From positions 144,387-208,386 of the forward strand of contig JAPLQY010000011.1 of the NCBI GenBank assembly GCA_026399475.1: 64,000 bases of DNA. Direction: 5' to 3'. This document shows positions 1-8,985 of this stretch, in pieces; position 1 is the first letter of the stretch; every line of letters begins with the position of its first letter. Under the pieces are notes generated by a model that saw nothing but the letters and a program-made list of their open reading frames with translations, was not told the origin of the DNA and made no database searches. The translations under genes were made by a program, and so were the position numbers. The DNA is from Rhodocyclales bacterium. Lineage in GTDB: Bacteria; Pseudomonadota; Gammaproteobacteria; Burkholderiales; Rhodocyclaceae.

Positions 1-2
1 TC

Positions 3-1328
3 GACGGTCCGATCATGGTGTCCGACGTCAACTTCGGCGCCAGCGACAACGACTGGCACACCATCCTGGTGGCCGGCCTGGGCGCGGGAGGCAGCAGCTA
101 TTTCGCCCTCGATGTCACCGACCCGCTGACACCGACCTTCCTCTGGGAGTTCACCGACAGTACGCGGCTGGGCTTAAGCTTCTCCAACCCGATCACGGCC
201 AAGCTGCCGAACGGACAGTGGGCGGTGTTCTTCAGTTCCGGCTACAACAATGCCGATGGTCACGGCTACCTGTTCGCGATCGATCCCAAGACCGGTGTCG
301 TCAAGACCGGCTATCCGATGGATAACGGGTCCGGCAGCGGGGCCTTCCCCAGCAACCTGGGCAAGATCGCGGTCTGGGCGACGGATCCGGCGCAGAACAA
401 CTCGGCCGAATACGTTTACAGCGGTGACCTCAACGGCGACCTGTGGCGCTTCGATCTGGACCATACCGCCTCGGGGCACACCGGTGTCGACGTGTTCAAG
501 CTGGCGCACCTGTCCAGCGGCAGTACCGCGCAGCCGATCTCGACCAAACCGGAGCTGACGCGCATGTCCAGCGGCACCCGCCTGGTGCTGGTCGGCACCG
601 GCAAGTATCTCGAGACCACGGACCTGACCAACACCGACTTGCAGTCCTTCTACGCGATAAAGGACACTATGGGCCTGGCCAACCTCGGCGGCGCCAACCA
701 GCAGACCTGGAATCCGAAGACCGACACGGGCATCGTGGGGGGGGCGACCGTGAACATGTTCCTGCCGCGCAAGCTGATCTCGACGGACTCGAGCGGAGCG
801 GCGATCACCAAGGTCGTGAATGGCGTGACCCGCACCTATCGCCAGGTTTGCCGGGGTGCAAGTTCCATCGTCGATGCCACCACAGGTGCGTGCGCCAACG
901 AGGACAGCACCGTCATGGAATGGGATATCTTCGGTGGCTGGTATGTCGATCTGCCGGATTCCGCCGAGCGGATGAACGTGGATCCGAAGCTCGTCAGGGG
1001 CACCCTGGTCTTTGCCACCAACATTCCGGCAGCCGACAGTTGCACGGTCGGTGGCACGGCGTGGGCCAACGCGCTTAGCTACGACACCGGCCTCGGAGTG
1101 ATCGGCGCCGACAAGTATGTGTCGACCAAGATCGCCGACTCTCTGGTGGTAGGTATCACGGTGGTCAAGCTGAGTACCGGCGAGTACAAGGCGATTGCAA
1201 CGAAATCGAACTACTCGCAGGAAACCTTTGCCGTGCCGGTGGCGGCGAGCACCAGCAGCGGCACTACCGGAAGTTCGGGTTCGTTCGGCGGCAAGCGCGG
1301 CCTGTGGCGGGAGTTCGAGGCGTATTGA
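3..1328 (+). CDS. PilY1-like pilus-tip adhesin, C-terminal part (5' truncated by window edge)
   Basis: The reading frame is open from the first bases of the window, so the gene starts upstream and only about 440 C-terminal residues are seen. They match the PilC/PilY1 beta-propeller domain: repeated blade-like segments, a motif of the type SGDLNGDLWRFDLD, and the late GGWYVDLPDSAER segment common in PilY1 proteins. In known systems PilY1 sits at the tip of type IV pili and acts in adhesion and retraction control. The C-terminus ends in a Ser/Gly-rich tail (about residues 415-428 of the visible part). The stop codon overlaps the ATG of the next gene (TGATG), and the MSHA-type pseudopilin operon converges from the other side. 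Family is well supported; the exact paralogue is not. Confidence 0.85.
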   Translation, partial: DGPIMVSDVNFGASDNDWHTILVAGLGAGGSSYFALDVTDPLTPTFLWEFTDSTRLGLSFSNPITAKLPNGQWAVFFSSGYNNADGHGYLFAIDPKTGVVKTGYPMDNGSGSGAFPSNLGKIAVWATDPAQNNSAEYVYSGDLNGDLWRFDLDHTASGHTGVDVFKLAHLSSGSTAQPISTKPELTRMSSGTRLVLVGTGKYLETTDLTNTDLQSFYAIKDTMGLANLGGANQQTWNPKTDTGIVGGATVNMFLPRKLISTDSSGAAITKVVNGVTRTYRQVCRGASSIVDATTGACANEDSTVMEWDIFGGWYVDLPDSAERMNVDPKLVRGTLVFATNIPAADSCTVGGTAWANALSYDTGLGVIGADKYVSTKIADSLVVGITVVKLSTGEYKAIATKSNYSQETFAVPVAASTSSGTTGSSGSFGGKRGLWREFEAY

Positions 1329-1960
1329 TGCTGGTGCAGAGTCACTGGGGTCACGCCGAATGGAAGCATGACGACGAAAGGCGGTTCCACCTCACGCTGG
1401 GTCTTTCCGTCCTGCTTCACGCCTTGCTGCTGCTGGCCTGGAAGCTGCCGCCGCAGGTCTGGAAGGCGGCCGATCACGCCGTCCTGACGGTGGTTCTGCG
1501 CGGGGCGGCGCCTCTCGCGCAGAGCAGTCCCGAGCTTGCGCAGCCCAAGCCGGAAGTGTCCGTGCTGGTGCAAAAGGACCCCGGTCCGGCGGCTTTCTCG
1601 GTGCCTCCCAGGCCCGTTGTGCAGGGCGCGGCGGCACGGCCCGAGGTACGTCCGCAGCCCGTGCTTTCGGCAAGCCAGGCCCGCTTGGCGGCACAGCCGA
1701 CCCAGGGTCGGCCCTCGAACTCGGCAGTGGCTGCCGTCGGCGTCACGGTGATGCTGGTCATTGGCGGCGACGGGCGGGTGCAGCAGATTTTCTGGGACAA
1801 GCTGCCGGCGCTGAACGACGAGCAGATGCGTCGTCTTGAAGCGGCAATCCGCGAAAAAACCTATGCCGCAGGTCAGACCCGAAATGAAATCGTCGATGTC
1901 CGCAGCATCCTGAAACTGCCGCCGGCGCGGTCGGAAGACAGTCCTGCAGCGGATCAGTAG
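1328..1960 (+). CDS. TonB-like protein with one N-terminal membrane anchor
   Basis: A 210-residue protein when started at the ATG that overlaps the PilY1-like stop (TGATG); a GTG 24 bases upstream is possible. It has a single hydrophobic segment near residues 25-40, a Pro/Ala/Gln-rich linker as in TonB proteins that span the periplasm, and a C-terminal domain (about residues 135-195) with the TonB_C-like pattern VTVMLVIGGDGRV followed by an amphipathic helix. TonB proteins transmit energy from ExbBD to outer-membrane receptors. No exbB or exbD is nearby, and coupling to a PilY1 gene suggests a role in pilus or adhesin assembly instead; that is inference. Its end overlaps the convergent mshQ-like gene by 7 bp. 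Confidence 0.55.
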   Translation: MLVQSHWGHAEWKHDDERRFHLTLGLSVLLHALLLLAWKLPPQVWKAADHAVLTVVLRGAAPLAQSSPELAQPKPEVSVLVQKDPGPAAFSVPPRPVVQGAAARPEVRPQPVLSASQARLAAQPTQGRPSNSAVAAVGVTVMLVIGGDGRVQQIFWDKLPALNDEQMRRLEAAIREKTYAAGQTRNEIVDVRSILKLPPARSEDSPAADQ

Positions 1961-4900
1961 CGTTCGCGCAGGTAGATGTAGGGGGCTTTGGGGGAGCCGA
2001 GCTTGACTCGTGCCGAGGGCGCCCGATCGTAGGCTGCACCGCACCAGTTGCCGAGCAGGTAGCTGAGACTGGTTGCCGCGCCACCAACGAAGGCGCCCGT
2101 CACGCAGCTGTTGGGGCTGACGACACCCGTGCCGAGATTGAGCACCACGTCGAAAGTACCCGTCGCTACAGGACTGGGCTTGGCAAGCACGATGGTGCCG
2201 CTGCCGGCGCTCAGGTTGATCGCGCCCGCCGGGCGGTGATCGGTGGGCGCCACGCCCATGTTGGCGGCACTGACGGCTGTGCCGGCCGGCGGTGCGAAGT
2301 AATTACCCAGCGCGATCGAACTGCTGGGAACCGATGTGCAATTGTCGAGTGAATTGACCGGCCATGAACCGGGGCCTGCGTAGTATTCGGCGCGCACGGG
2401 CAGCCGGATGTCGAGTAGTTCGGAACCATAGGCACCCAGCAGGCGCAGGCGACCGTAGCGCATTTGCTTGCCGCTGTTGAAGGCGATGCCATTGCCGGAC
2501 GTCGCCGCCGCAAAGGATGCCGGATTGCCGGCAAAGGCAACACCGTCGCCGTCGATCACGTTGATCGCCAGTGCGATATCGGCGTTGAAGGGTACATGGG
2601 GAGTCGTGGTGCTGCGACTGAATGCCAGGCCGGTACCTGAGCCGAACGTCAGATCGCCGACGCCGCTGGTGAACGCGCCTATCGCCGGATCGCTTGTTGT
2701 CGCCAGCAAGCCTGTGGTGTCGAGTGCGGGCGTTGTACCTCCGCCGAGGGCGTCGAAGCGCGAATAGCGCGCCCCCTGGGTGGCCGGAGTCAGGCTGGCG
2801 TTGCTCAATTTCATGTAGCTGCCGGTGTAGTTGGTCGTTGCGGCATTGGGGAGGCTGTTATTGGTGCCGTTGCGCGCCGTTACGGTGATAACGGGCGCAG
2901 TGAGATAGGCGAACGCCTTTCCGGTATAGCCAAACGTTCCGCATGCCGTGGCAAAGGACGGCGTGTTGTAGCTCACGCCGAAGTTGTCCGGGATGAAGCG
3001 TCCGAAGCCGCTCACGCCAGTGACTTGAGCGATTGCAGTACTGCCGAAAAAGCAGCCGTATTTGCCGCCGACGAGGGTGTTGGAAAAATCGGCGGTGCAG
3101 TCACCCGGTTGATCGACACTGGTGAAGCTGGAATCGAAAATGGCGTTGGCATTAAGGCCGAAATTGCCGACCTCGCTGTAGAAGAAACTGTTGCCGCTCG
3201 CTGTCCCCGTTCCCGCCGGAGCCGCGCTGAAACTTCCGCCTATGGTGCCGGCGATCGGGGTGCCCGCCACCTTCGTGCTGTCGACGCTTGGAGTGCCGTT
3301 ATAACCGGTCACCGAAGCCGCGGTCAGATTGAAATTCGCGCCGGTCCTGATGGCCGGTGTGCCCGTAAAGTTGGTTTGGGTGGCGTCCGATGAGGTGACG
3401 GTGAAGCCGGTTGGCCGGATCGAGAAGTTGTCCGTGGAGCAACTCTTCTGCGCCAGATACTGCACCCTCACGCGCACGTTCGGAGCCGCCGCCGCAACAT
3501 TGAAGTTGCCGGTGGTTTTGCGTCCGGCGGCCAGCGTCACGTTCTGGCTCGTGCCGGCTATCGCGACTGGAGTGCCAGGGCAATTCAGGCCGCCCGTCGA
3601 TCCCGTTACGAGGTCCACCTGTACCGTGTTGTTGTTCGTTGCATCCTGTACTCCGGCCAGGATCGCCACCACGTCGAGGCTGAAGTTTGTTCCCGCCAGC
3701 TTGGTGAAGATTCGTCCCGTGATCGCGCCACCGGCTGTGGTGGTTTCGAAAGCGTTGAAGTCGCCCGGCGGCGGAGTGATCGCTGTCTTTTCGGCGATGG
3801 CAAATTCGGCGAGGACGGTCAGGCCGGTGGCCTGGGTGGTGTTTGCGGTGCGCGCGCCAATCGTCGTGGCGTTCCAGGTGGCGCCATTCCAGCGTTCGAT
3901 CTCGAAATTGCTGGCATAGGCGCTGCTGTCCCGGTCACCGGCCGGCGCCACGTCGTCGATGAAAGTGAAGGTCGCACTGTAGCTGGTGAAGGCGGGCAGC
4001 GCGGTGCCGCTGACACCGGTCGCGGTCAGGCCCCACCAGCGATTGACGCTCTTGCTCGAGTTGAGCCCCGAGGTGGCGATATTCGGGTGATCGCCCAGCG
4101 GTGCGCCGACGAAAACGATCAGCGAGCCTCCGCCGGCTGCCACGCCGACAAAGCTCAGCGACGCTGGGCTGTAGCCGGCTGCCGGCAGCGCGGCGCCGTT
4201 GCTGCCGACCGGGAATGCCACGACGGATGCGCCGGTGGCAATGAATCGCTGCAGCCTGCCGGCAATGAAATTGCTCTCCGCCGAACTGCCCGTCGCATTG
4301 GTGATATTGCCGGCGGCTGGAATGATCACCTTCGTCGCGCCGGACGTGACGATGCGTCCTCCGGTGTTCGCCGCAACGGAAAATGTGAGCAGGGTGCTGA
4401 CCGTGATGTCGTGGTTGATGGTGAGCTTGCGGTTCGCGTAAGCCGCGGTGTTGCCCATGGTGAGGTTGGCGAAGGTGGTGCTCGGGGCCGTTCCGTCCAG
4501 CGTCTGCGCCGCGGTGCCATTGAATGTGAAGGTGCTGGTATTGGCGTTGAATGTGCCGTTGTGGGTGAAATTGCCGCCTATGCTGTGCGCAAAAGTCGCC
4601 GCGCTAAAGGTATTGCTCGCCCCGATGATGAGATTTCGTCCCAAGCTCAGCGCCTGTGCTGCGGTGGTCGTCGCGGTTCCGGACAGGGTGAGGTCGTTCA
4701 GGACCGTCATCGCCGTGGCCGGCATGGTCTTTGCGCCACTGCCGCTGAATGTCAGGTTGTAACAGGTCGCCGGAGCACGTGAAGGCAGTTTCACCGCTTG
4801 CGCTGGGCCTGCGTAATTGACGGTATTGGGAATCGCCGAGGCGTTCAGGGTACCCGTCGCCAGCATGACCCCCGAGACGTTCAGTGTCGAATTGGTTGCG

Positions 4901-6063
4901 TTCGTCCAGGTCGACCCAGGCACTGTTCCGGTGATGGCCCCTGATGCTGTGACCGTTGAATTGTTGGTGACCACGACGGCACCCGTGATGGCGAGCGTGC
5001 CGGTCACGCTCACCGTCGTGTTGACCGCGCGCGCGGCGCTCACGGTGACGGCACCGCCAAACGGGATCGGGTTGCTGCCCCCCCAATTTCCCGCAGTGTT
5101 GAAAGTGTAGGTACCGGTGCCCGAGTTGAACGTGCCGCTGTTGTTGAAATCGCCGCCTATTGTTACCGGCGCGACGACCGTGTTGTTGCTGAAAGTGCCG
5201 CCAGGATTGATCGCGACGCCGCCGGCGAAGGTCTTGGCGCCGGTCGCTGTCGTATTGGTGAAAGTTCCATTGACGCTGGTGGCGCCTGTTATGGCTATCG
5301 CATTCGAGACGCTGAGTGTGCCGGCCACAACGCTAAGGGCGCCGAGGACGGTCAGGCCTCCGGTGGCGGCGCCGGTCGCGGTGACGCCGGGTTTGTTTAT
5401 GGTCAGGTTGCGGTAGCTGATCGCGCTGCCGGTAGCGACCGTGGCGGCAGCGGCCGTATCGTAGGCAAATGTGCTAGTCGCTCCCGGACTCAGCGTACCG
5501 AAGCCGCTGCTCAGCGTGAAATTGCCGGAAAGGAAAATGTTGGCGGCGCCGGTTGCGGCTATTACGGTTCTGGCCGCGTTGCCCGCGGTCATCGTCAGGT
5601 TGCCGTTGATGTCGAGCGTGCCCGTCGTCAGGTTGATCTGGGCGATGCGGGCATTGTTGGCGCTGCCCTCCTGCAAGGTGACCGGGCCGTTCACCGTCGC
5701 GCTGCCGTCATTGATGTTCCAGGCTTTGGTGCTGTCGGTGTTCGACGACGAGTTGAAGGTGACGCCGCCCACGCCAATGGTGAGCATCTGTGCAGCCTGA
5801 TGCGTCAGGCTGGCGCCACCGCCCGGCGCGGAAAACGTCAGCGACTGTGCGGCATAGCTACCGGCCCCCGCGTAGAACGTGATGGCGTGGGCGAGGTTGA
5901 TCGTCACGTCATCTGCGGCGGTTGGTCCGCCGGCGGGACAGGCCCCACCCCAGACAGGGTCGGTCCAGACCCCGCTGGCAGTCGATGAGCACACTGCTGC
6001 ATTGGCGCTGCCTGACATGGCGACCGCAAGCAGCGCGACCAGGGTGGCGAGCATCCGCCGCAT
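1954..6063 (-). CDS. mshQ: MshQ-like large secreted protein (DUF6701)
   Basis: A 1369-residue protein beginning with a clear Sec signal peptide (MRRMLATLVALLAVAMSGSA, cleavage near ANA). The N-terminal two thirds is a long run of Thr/Ala/Gly/Asn-rich beta-strand repeats. The C-terminal third resembles DUF6701/MshQ, ending in the aromatic YIYLRERY tail typical of that family. The ATG at 6063 overlaps the mshP stop (TGATG), which decides the start; the open frame continues upstream but only inside mshP. MshQ is the last gene of MSHA pilus minor-pseudopilin operons and its exact role is unknown. It is longer than many homologues, probably through repeat expansion. Confidence 0.75.
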   Translation of the reverse strand: MRRMLATLVALLAVAMSGSANAAVCSSTASGVWTDPVWGGACPAGGPTAADDVTINLAHAITFYAGAGSYAAQSLTFSAPGGGASLTHQAAQMLTIGVGGVTFNSSSNTDSTKAWNINDGSATVNGPVTLQEGSANNARIAQINLTTGTLDINGNLTMTAGNAARTVIAATGAANIFLSGNFTLSSGFGTLSPGATSTFAYDTAAAATVATGSAISYRNLTINKPGVTATGAATGGLTVLGALSVVAGTLSVSNAIAITGATSVNGTFTNTTATGAKTFAGGVAINPGGTFSNNTVVAPVTIGGDFNNSGTFNSGTGTYTFNTAGNWGGSNPIPFGGAVTVSAARAVNTTVSVTGTLAITGAVVVTNNSTVTASGAITGTVPGSTWTNATNSTLNVSGVMLATGTLNASAIPNTVNYAGPAQAVKLPSRAPATCYNLTFSGSGAKTMPATAMTVLNDLTLSGTATTTAAQALSLGRNLIIGASNTFSAATFAHSIGGNFTHNGTFNANTSTFTFNGTAAQTLDGTAPSTTFANLTMGNTAAYANRKLTINHDITVSTLLTFSVAANTGGRIVTSGATKVIIPAAGNITNATGSSAESNFIAGRLQRFIATGASVVAFPVGSNGAALPAAGYSPASLSFVGVAAGGGSLIVFVGAPLGDHPNIATSGLNSSKSVNRWWGLTATGVSGTALPAFTSYSATFTFIDDVAPAGDRDSSAYASNFEIERWNGATWNATTIGARTANTTQATGLTVLAEFAIAEKTAITPPPGDFNAFETTTAGGAITGRIFTKLAGTNFSLDVVAILAGVQDATNNNTVQVDLVTGSTGGLNCPGTPVAIAGTSQNVTLAAGRKTTGNFNVAAAAPNVRVRVQYLAQKSCSTDNFSIRPTGFTVTSSDATQTNFTGTPAIRTGANFNLTAASVTGYNGTPSVDSTKVAGTPIAGTIGGSFSAAPAGTGTASGNSFFYSEVGNFGLNANAIFDSSFTSVDQPGDCTADFSNTLVGGKYGCFFGSTAIAQVTGVSGFGRFIPDNFGVSYNTPSFATACGTFGYTGKAFAYLTAPVITVTARNGTNNSLPNAATTNYTGSYMKLSNASLTPATQGARYSRFDALGGGTTPALDTTGLLATTSDPAIGAFTSGVGDLTFGSGTGLAFSRSTTTPHVPFNADIALAINVIDGDGVAFAGNPASFAAATSGNGIAFNSGKQMRYGRLRLLGAYGSELLDIRLPVRAEYYAGPGSWPVNSLDNCTSVPSSSIALGNYFAPPAGTAVSAANMGVAPTDHRPAGAINLSAGSGTIVLAKPSPVATGTFDVVLNLGTGVVSPNSCVTGAFVGGAATSLSYLLGNWCGAAYDRAPSARVKLGSPKAPYIYLRERY

Positions 6064-6530
6064 CACAGCGCCACCTCGAGCCGGCGTTCGATGTACATCG
6101 AACCCGGGCTGACGATGTTCGGACAGGCGCCGCCATTCGGCTGGTTGCAGGCCGTTGCGACAATGGCATACAGGGTCGGGCCGCTGCTGGCATCTGTTGT
6201 CGCCGTGCAGGTAACGGTAACCGTGAATCCGGCAAGCGTCGGAGCGGCAAGGGGGAATGAGGTGATTGCAGCAGGACAGGCGCGGGTATTGGGGTCGGCG
6301 GATGCGTAGCCAAAGTTGTAAGCGGGGGTCGCCTGCACCCGGTACAAGCCCCATTCGATTCCCGCCCGCGCTGCCTGATAGGCGCGCACGCCCTGTACGT
6401 CGAGGGCCGATCCTATCTGCTGGTTGGTCGAGATGTTCAGGACGAATGCCCCCAGAGCCGCCAGTACGACGAGGATGAAAATCGCCGAGACAATGGCAAA
6501 GCCTTCGATGCGATTGGCAACTGATCTCAT
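6063..6530 (-). CDS. mshP: MSHA minor pseudopilin MshP
   Basis: A 155-residue protein with a short basic leader and one long hydrophobic N-terminal helix (FAIVSAIFILVVLAALGAFV), followed by the N-x-Q-I-G-S-ALDVQGVRAYQAARAG segment characteristic of MshP/PilX-type minor pseudopilins. The leader lacks the strict GFTLIE prepilin motif, as is common in this family. It overlaps mshO upstream by 4 bp (ATGA) and mshQ downstream by 1 bp, so it is translated as part of the mshCDOPQ unit. Role: assembly or priming component of an MSHA-like type IV pilus in the inner membrane and periplasm. Confidence 0.8.
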   Translation of the reverse strand: MRSVANRIEGFAIVSAIFILVVLAALGAFVLNISTNQQIGSALDVQGVRAYQAARAGIEWGLYRVQATPAYNFGYASADPNTRACPAAITSFPLAAPTLAGFTVTVTCTATTDASSGPTLYAIVATACNQPNGGACPNIVSPGSMYIERRLEVAL

Positions 6531-7405
6531 GGCGCGTTATCCACGTGGATCTGCTGGAACAGGGTGACGCTCTCGCCACCCGAGGTCAAGGTGAGTTCCA
6601 GGTAAAGCAGGCCGTTGCGCCCGCTGGCGTTGGCGGTGTACTCGACATTGCAGCTGCTTGCGCTTGCAAGCAGCGTCGAGCTGCCACTGACAAAGGCGGT
6701 CGGCTGGACGGCATTGAAGCCGTAATTCCAGTATCGGGTCAAATTCCCCGCCGCTGTCGGACAGGCATAGGTGACCGCCCTGCTGCCGCCCGGAACGACC
6801 TGGAAGCGTGCATCCGGCGAAGGCAGCGGCGGCGCTTGAAAGGCGAATGGGTTGGCGTCGAGGGTGATGACATTGGCTGCGATTCCGGTGACCTGGGCAA
6901 TGTTGCAGCCGGGGCTGACGGGTGTGGCGTCGCATTGGGCCTCGTCGCGCCGGTAGGCATTGGCCGGCTCGTAGCCGGGACCGAGGTTATAGACCACGAT
7001 GTAATCGTTGATCGCGATTGCGGGATTGGCTGGCATGGTGCCGAGCACGTCGAAGGTCACGGTGCCGGGGGTGGTAAAGCTCAGGAAATTTCCCGCAGTG
7101 GAGCCGTCTGCCGGATCGCGGTAGCGCCCGCCGGCACTGGTGATGATGAACTCCATGTAATTCACCCCGCCGGATGTGGTGACGCGCAGGCTGTTGGGCA
7201 AGGCCAGCCGCAGGTCGCGCGTGATCCGGCGCAGGGCCACGTCGGCGGCATCGGTGAGTTCGGCGCGGCGCACCGAATCGACATAGCCCTGCACCGGTCC
7301 GGTGATGAACACCCCGACGATGCCGGCCAGGATGCCGGTGATGACGATGGCCATGATGGCCTCGATCAAGGTGAATCCGGCAGATGGGCGACGAATGCGA
7401 ATCAC
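6527..7405 (-). CDS. mshO: MSHA minor pseudopilin MshO
   Basis: A 292-residue prepilin-like protein. The leader MIRIRRPSAG is followed by FTLIEAIMAIVITGILAGIV, a textbook type III prepilin peptidase site (G/F) with Glu at position +5. The C-terminal region carries the Cys pairs and beta-rich sequence of MshO. It overlaps mshD by 4 bp at its start and mshP by 4 bp at its end, so the five pseudopilin genes are tightly coupled. It is predicted to be processed by PilD and inserted into the pilus base. The start is fixed by the overlap and by the position of the prepilin site. Confidence 0.85.
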   Translation of the reverse strand: MIRIRRPSAGFTLIEAIMAIVITGILAGIVGVFITGPVQGYVDSVRRAELTDAADVALRRITRDLRLALPNSLRVTTSGGVNYMEFIITSAGGRYRDPADGSTAGNFLSFTTPGTVTFDVLGTMPANPAIAINDYIVVYNLGPGYEPANAYRRDEAQCDATPVSPGCNIAQVTGIAANVITLDANPFAFQAPPLPSPDARFQVVPGGSRAVTYACPTAAGNLTRYWNYGFNAVQPTAFVSGSSTLLASASSCNVEYTANASGRNGLLYLELTLTSGGESVTLFQQIHVDNAP

Positions 7406-7974
7406 GGCAGAAGATTGGGTGAATGGCGGGTTCGGTAGCCTTCGACCGTGAGGCTGTCGGCGCCGCGGGTGACGGTGACCGAGATGCGCAGCGAGGCTGA
7501 GCTTGCGGTCGCATCGCCGACGCCGTTGAGGGCTTCGGGGGCAACTGCGATGGTGGCGCTGTAGCCTGCCGGGGCGAAGGAGCCGCCAGTAACGCTGGGG
7601 ATCGGGCTGGCCATGGCCAGGCCGGCATAGTCATTGACGTTGTCGAAGGGTGTGACAGCTCCGGTGCGCGTTTCACCCGCTTCCGGACCAGATCCCTCGA
7701 TGGTCGTCGTGCAGGCTCCGGCACCGATGGTGGCACTGGTGGCGGTTGCGGCGGTCGCATCGTCCGGATCGCACCAGGTGAAGGGGCGCAGTTCGACCTC
7801 TTCCAGCAGGCCTTCCGCAATTGCCAGCATCTGCTTCCTGACCAGCGGGTCGCCACTGGACTGGGCAGTGACATTGAGCACCGTCAGCACGCCGGCCAGC
7901 GCCACGCTGACGATGACAATGAATACGATCAGTTCGATCAGCGTGATGCCATGCTGGCGACGACTAGTGCACAT
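7402..7974 (-). CDS. mshD: MSHA minor pseudopilin MshD
   Basis: A 190-residue protein when started at MCTSRRQHG, directly upstream of the prepilin motif ITLIELIVFIVIVSVALAGV (Glu+5 present). The frame is open further upstream, but that stretch lies inside mshC and adds nonsense residues before the leader, so the shorter start is preferred. The body has the MshD-type EEVELRPFTWCDPDD segment, in which the Cys probably pairs with a second Cys near AGACTTT. It overlaps the mshC end by 11 bp and mshO by 4 bp. Confidence 0.8.
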   Translation of the reverse strand: MCTSRRQHGITLIELIVFIVIVSVALAGVLTVLNVTAQSSGDPLVRKQMLAIAEGLLEEVELRPFTWCDPDDATAATATSATIGAGACTTTIEGSGPEAGETRTGAVTPFDNVNDYAGLAMASPIPSVTGGSFAPAGYSATIAVAPEALNGVGDATASSASLRISVTVTRGADSLTVEGYRTRHSPNLLP

Positions 7975-8506
7975 AGCCGGTTTCTGCTTCGACGGTGATG
8001 ACATGATCGGACTCGCCGCGCACGGTATAGGTGTTGCTGGCCGCCGCAGGTCTTCCCAGCGGGCTGAAGACCAGGGTTGCCGGAGCGACCGGAATGGAGA
8101 CGCCGGATGGGGCGCAGATCTTGTTGGCGGCCGCCGGACTGCAACTGCGGTCGACAGCTGGCAGCGAAAGTGCGCTGGCCGGACAGGTGCCAACGACATA
8201 GGACTCAGGTACGTTCAGGTCAATGGTGACGGTCAGGTTGTTGCCGGCCAGGGAAACGCAACTGTAGCGTCGCTGCGCGACGGCTGCCTTGCGCGCGTAC
8301 TCCAGTGTCGCCTTGACCTTGTCGCGATAGCCGATCTCGTCGAACCCCTTGATCAGGTCAAGACGCGGCAGCACGGCGACAGCCATGATGCCGATGATCA
8401 GCATCACCGTGATCAGTTCGATCAGGGTGAAGCCGGATTGGCAGCGTTGCGGCAGATGCATCGGCGCGAGCAGGCTGCGGGAAACGGCTGCAGGCCGCGG
8501 TTTCAT
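7964..8506 (-). CDS. mshC: MSHA minor pseudopilin MshC
   Basis: A 180-residue prepilin with leader ending RCQSG and the helix FTLIELITVMLIIGIMAVAV (GspH/FimT-like site with Glu+5). The mature part shows the KVKATLEYARKAAVAQRR pattern of GspH/MshC. An alternative start is the internal MHLPQRC 15 residues in, which would give a more typical short leader. It is the first recognisable pseudopilin of the operon. A 39-codon ORF ends on its ATG (ATGA overlap). Confidence 0.8.
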   Translation of the reverse strand: MKPRPAAVSRSLLAPMHLPQRCQSGFTLIELITVMLIIGIMAVAVLPRLDLIKGFDEIGYRDKVKATLEYARKAAVAQRRYSCVSLAGNNLTVTIDLNVPESYVVGTCPASALSLPAVDRSCSPAAANKICAPSGVSIPVAPATLVFSPLGRPAAASNTYTVRGESDHVITVEAETGYVH

Positions 8507-8622
8507 CGGTCGCTGCTTGCAGCATGCGCCAGTCGGCTGAGCATCAAACCTTCCGCTATTCCGCCGATCACATACTGAGCTTTTGCGTCGGAGAGGGACT
8601 GGAGCAATTCAGCGGTCTTCAT
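8503..8622 (-). CDS. small ORF upstream of mshC (39 aa, unknown)
   Basis: A 39-codon ORF starting MKTAELLQSLSDAKAQ and ending on the mshC start codon through an ATGA overlap. It is rich in Ala/Leu and has no clear membrane segment or known motif. The 4-bp coupling to mshC is the only support; there is no strong ribosome-binding site. It may be a leader ORF that couples translation to mshC, or chance. Confidence 0.3.
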   Translation of the reverse strand: MKTAELLQSLSDAKAQYVIGGIAEGLMLSRLAHAASSDR

Positions 8623-8822
8623 GGCCTTGAGTGTCGAGTGGTGCCGGTGTTGATTTTCGCCTGGTCGGGAGCTTTCGGTGATGCTGAAGCCCAATTGGAA
8701 GCGCTGCGGCCGAGACGTCGAGAGCGTCGGTGAGACAGTCTATCAAGCACGTACAAAATGGCGCAAGGCAATCCGCAGGAACAGAGGCCGCACGCGCGTT
8801 GCCATGCCTGGGGGTCAGCAGG

Positions 8823-8828
8823 TATAAT
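8823..8828 (+). promoter_or_regulatory. -10 box of the tRNA-Thr promoter
   Basis: A perfect TATAAT lies 17 bp upstream of the tRNA 5' end, followed by a GC-rich stretch as in stable-RNA promoters. No convincing -35 element was identified. Confidence 0.6.
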
Positions 8829-8845
8829 TCGCCGCCTTTCAGGAC

Positions 8846-8921
<76 letters not shown>

Positions 8922-8985
8922 ACTATTCAGCAAAGGCTTGCCACCGTTCCGGTCGGCAGGCCTTGTTTCTTTTAAGGGGCCGCTC

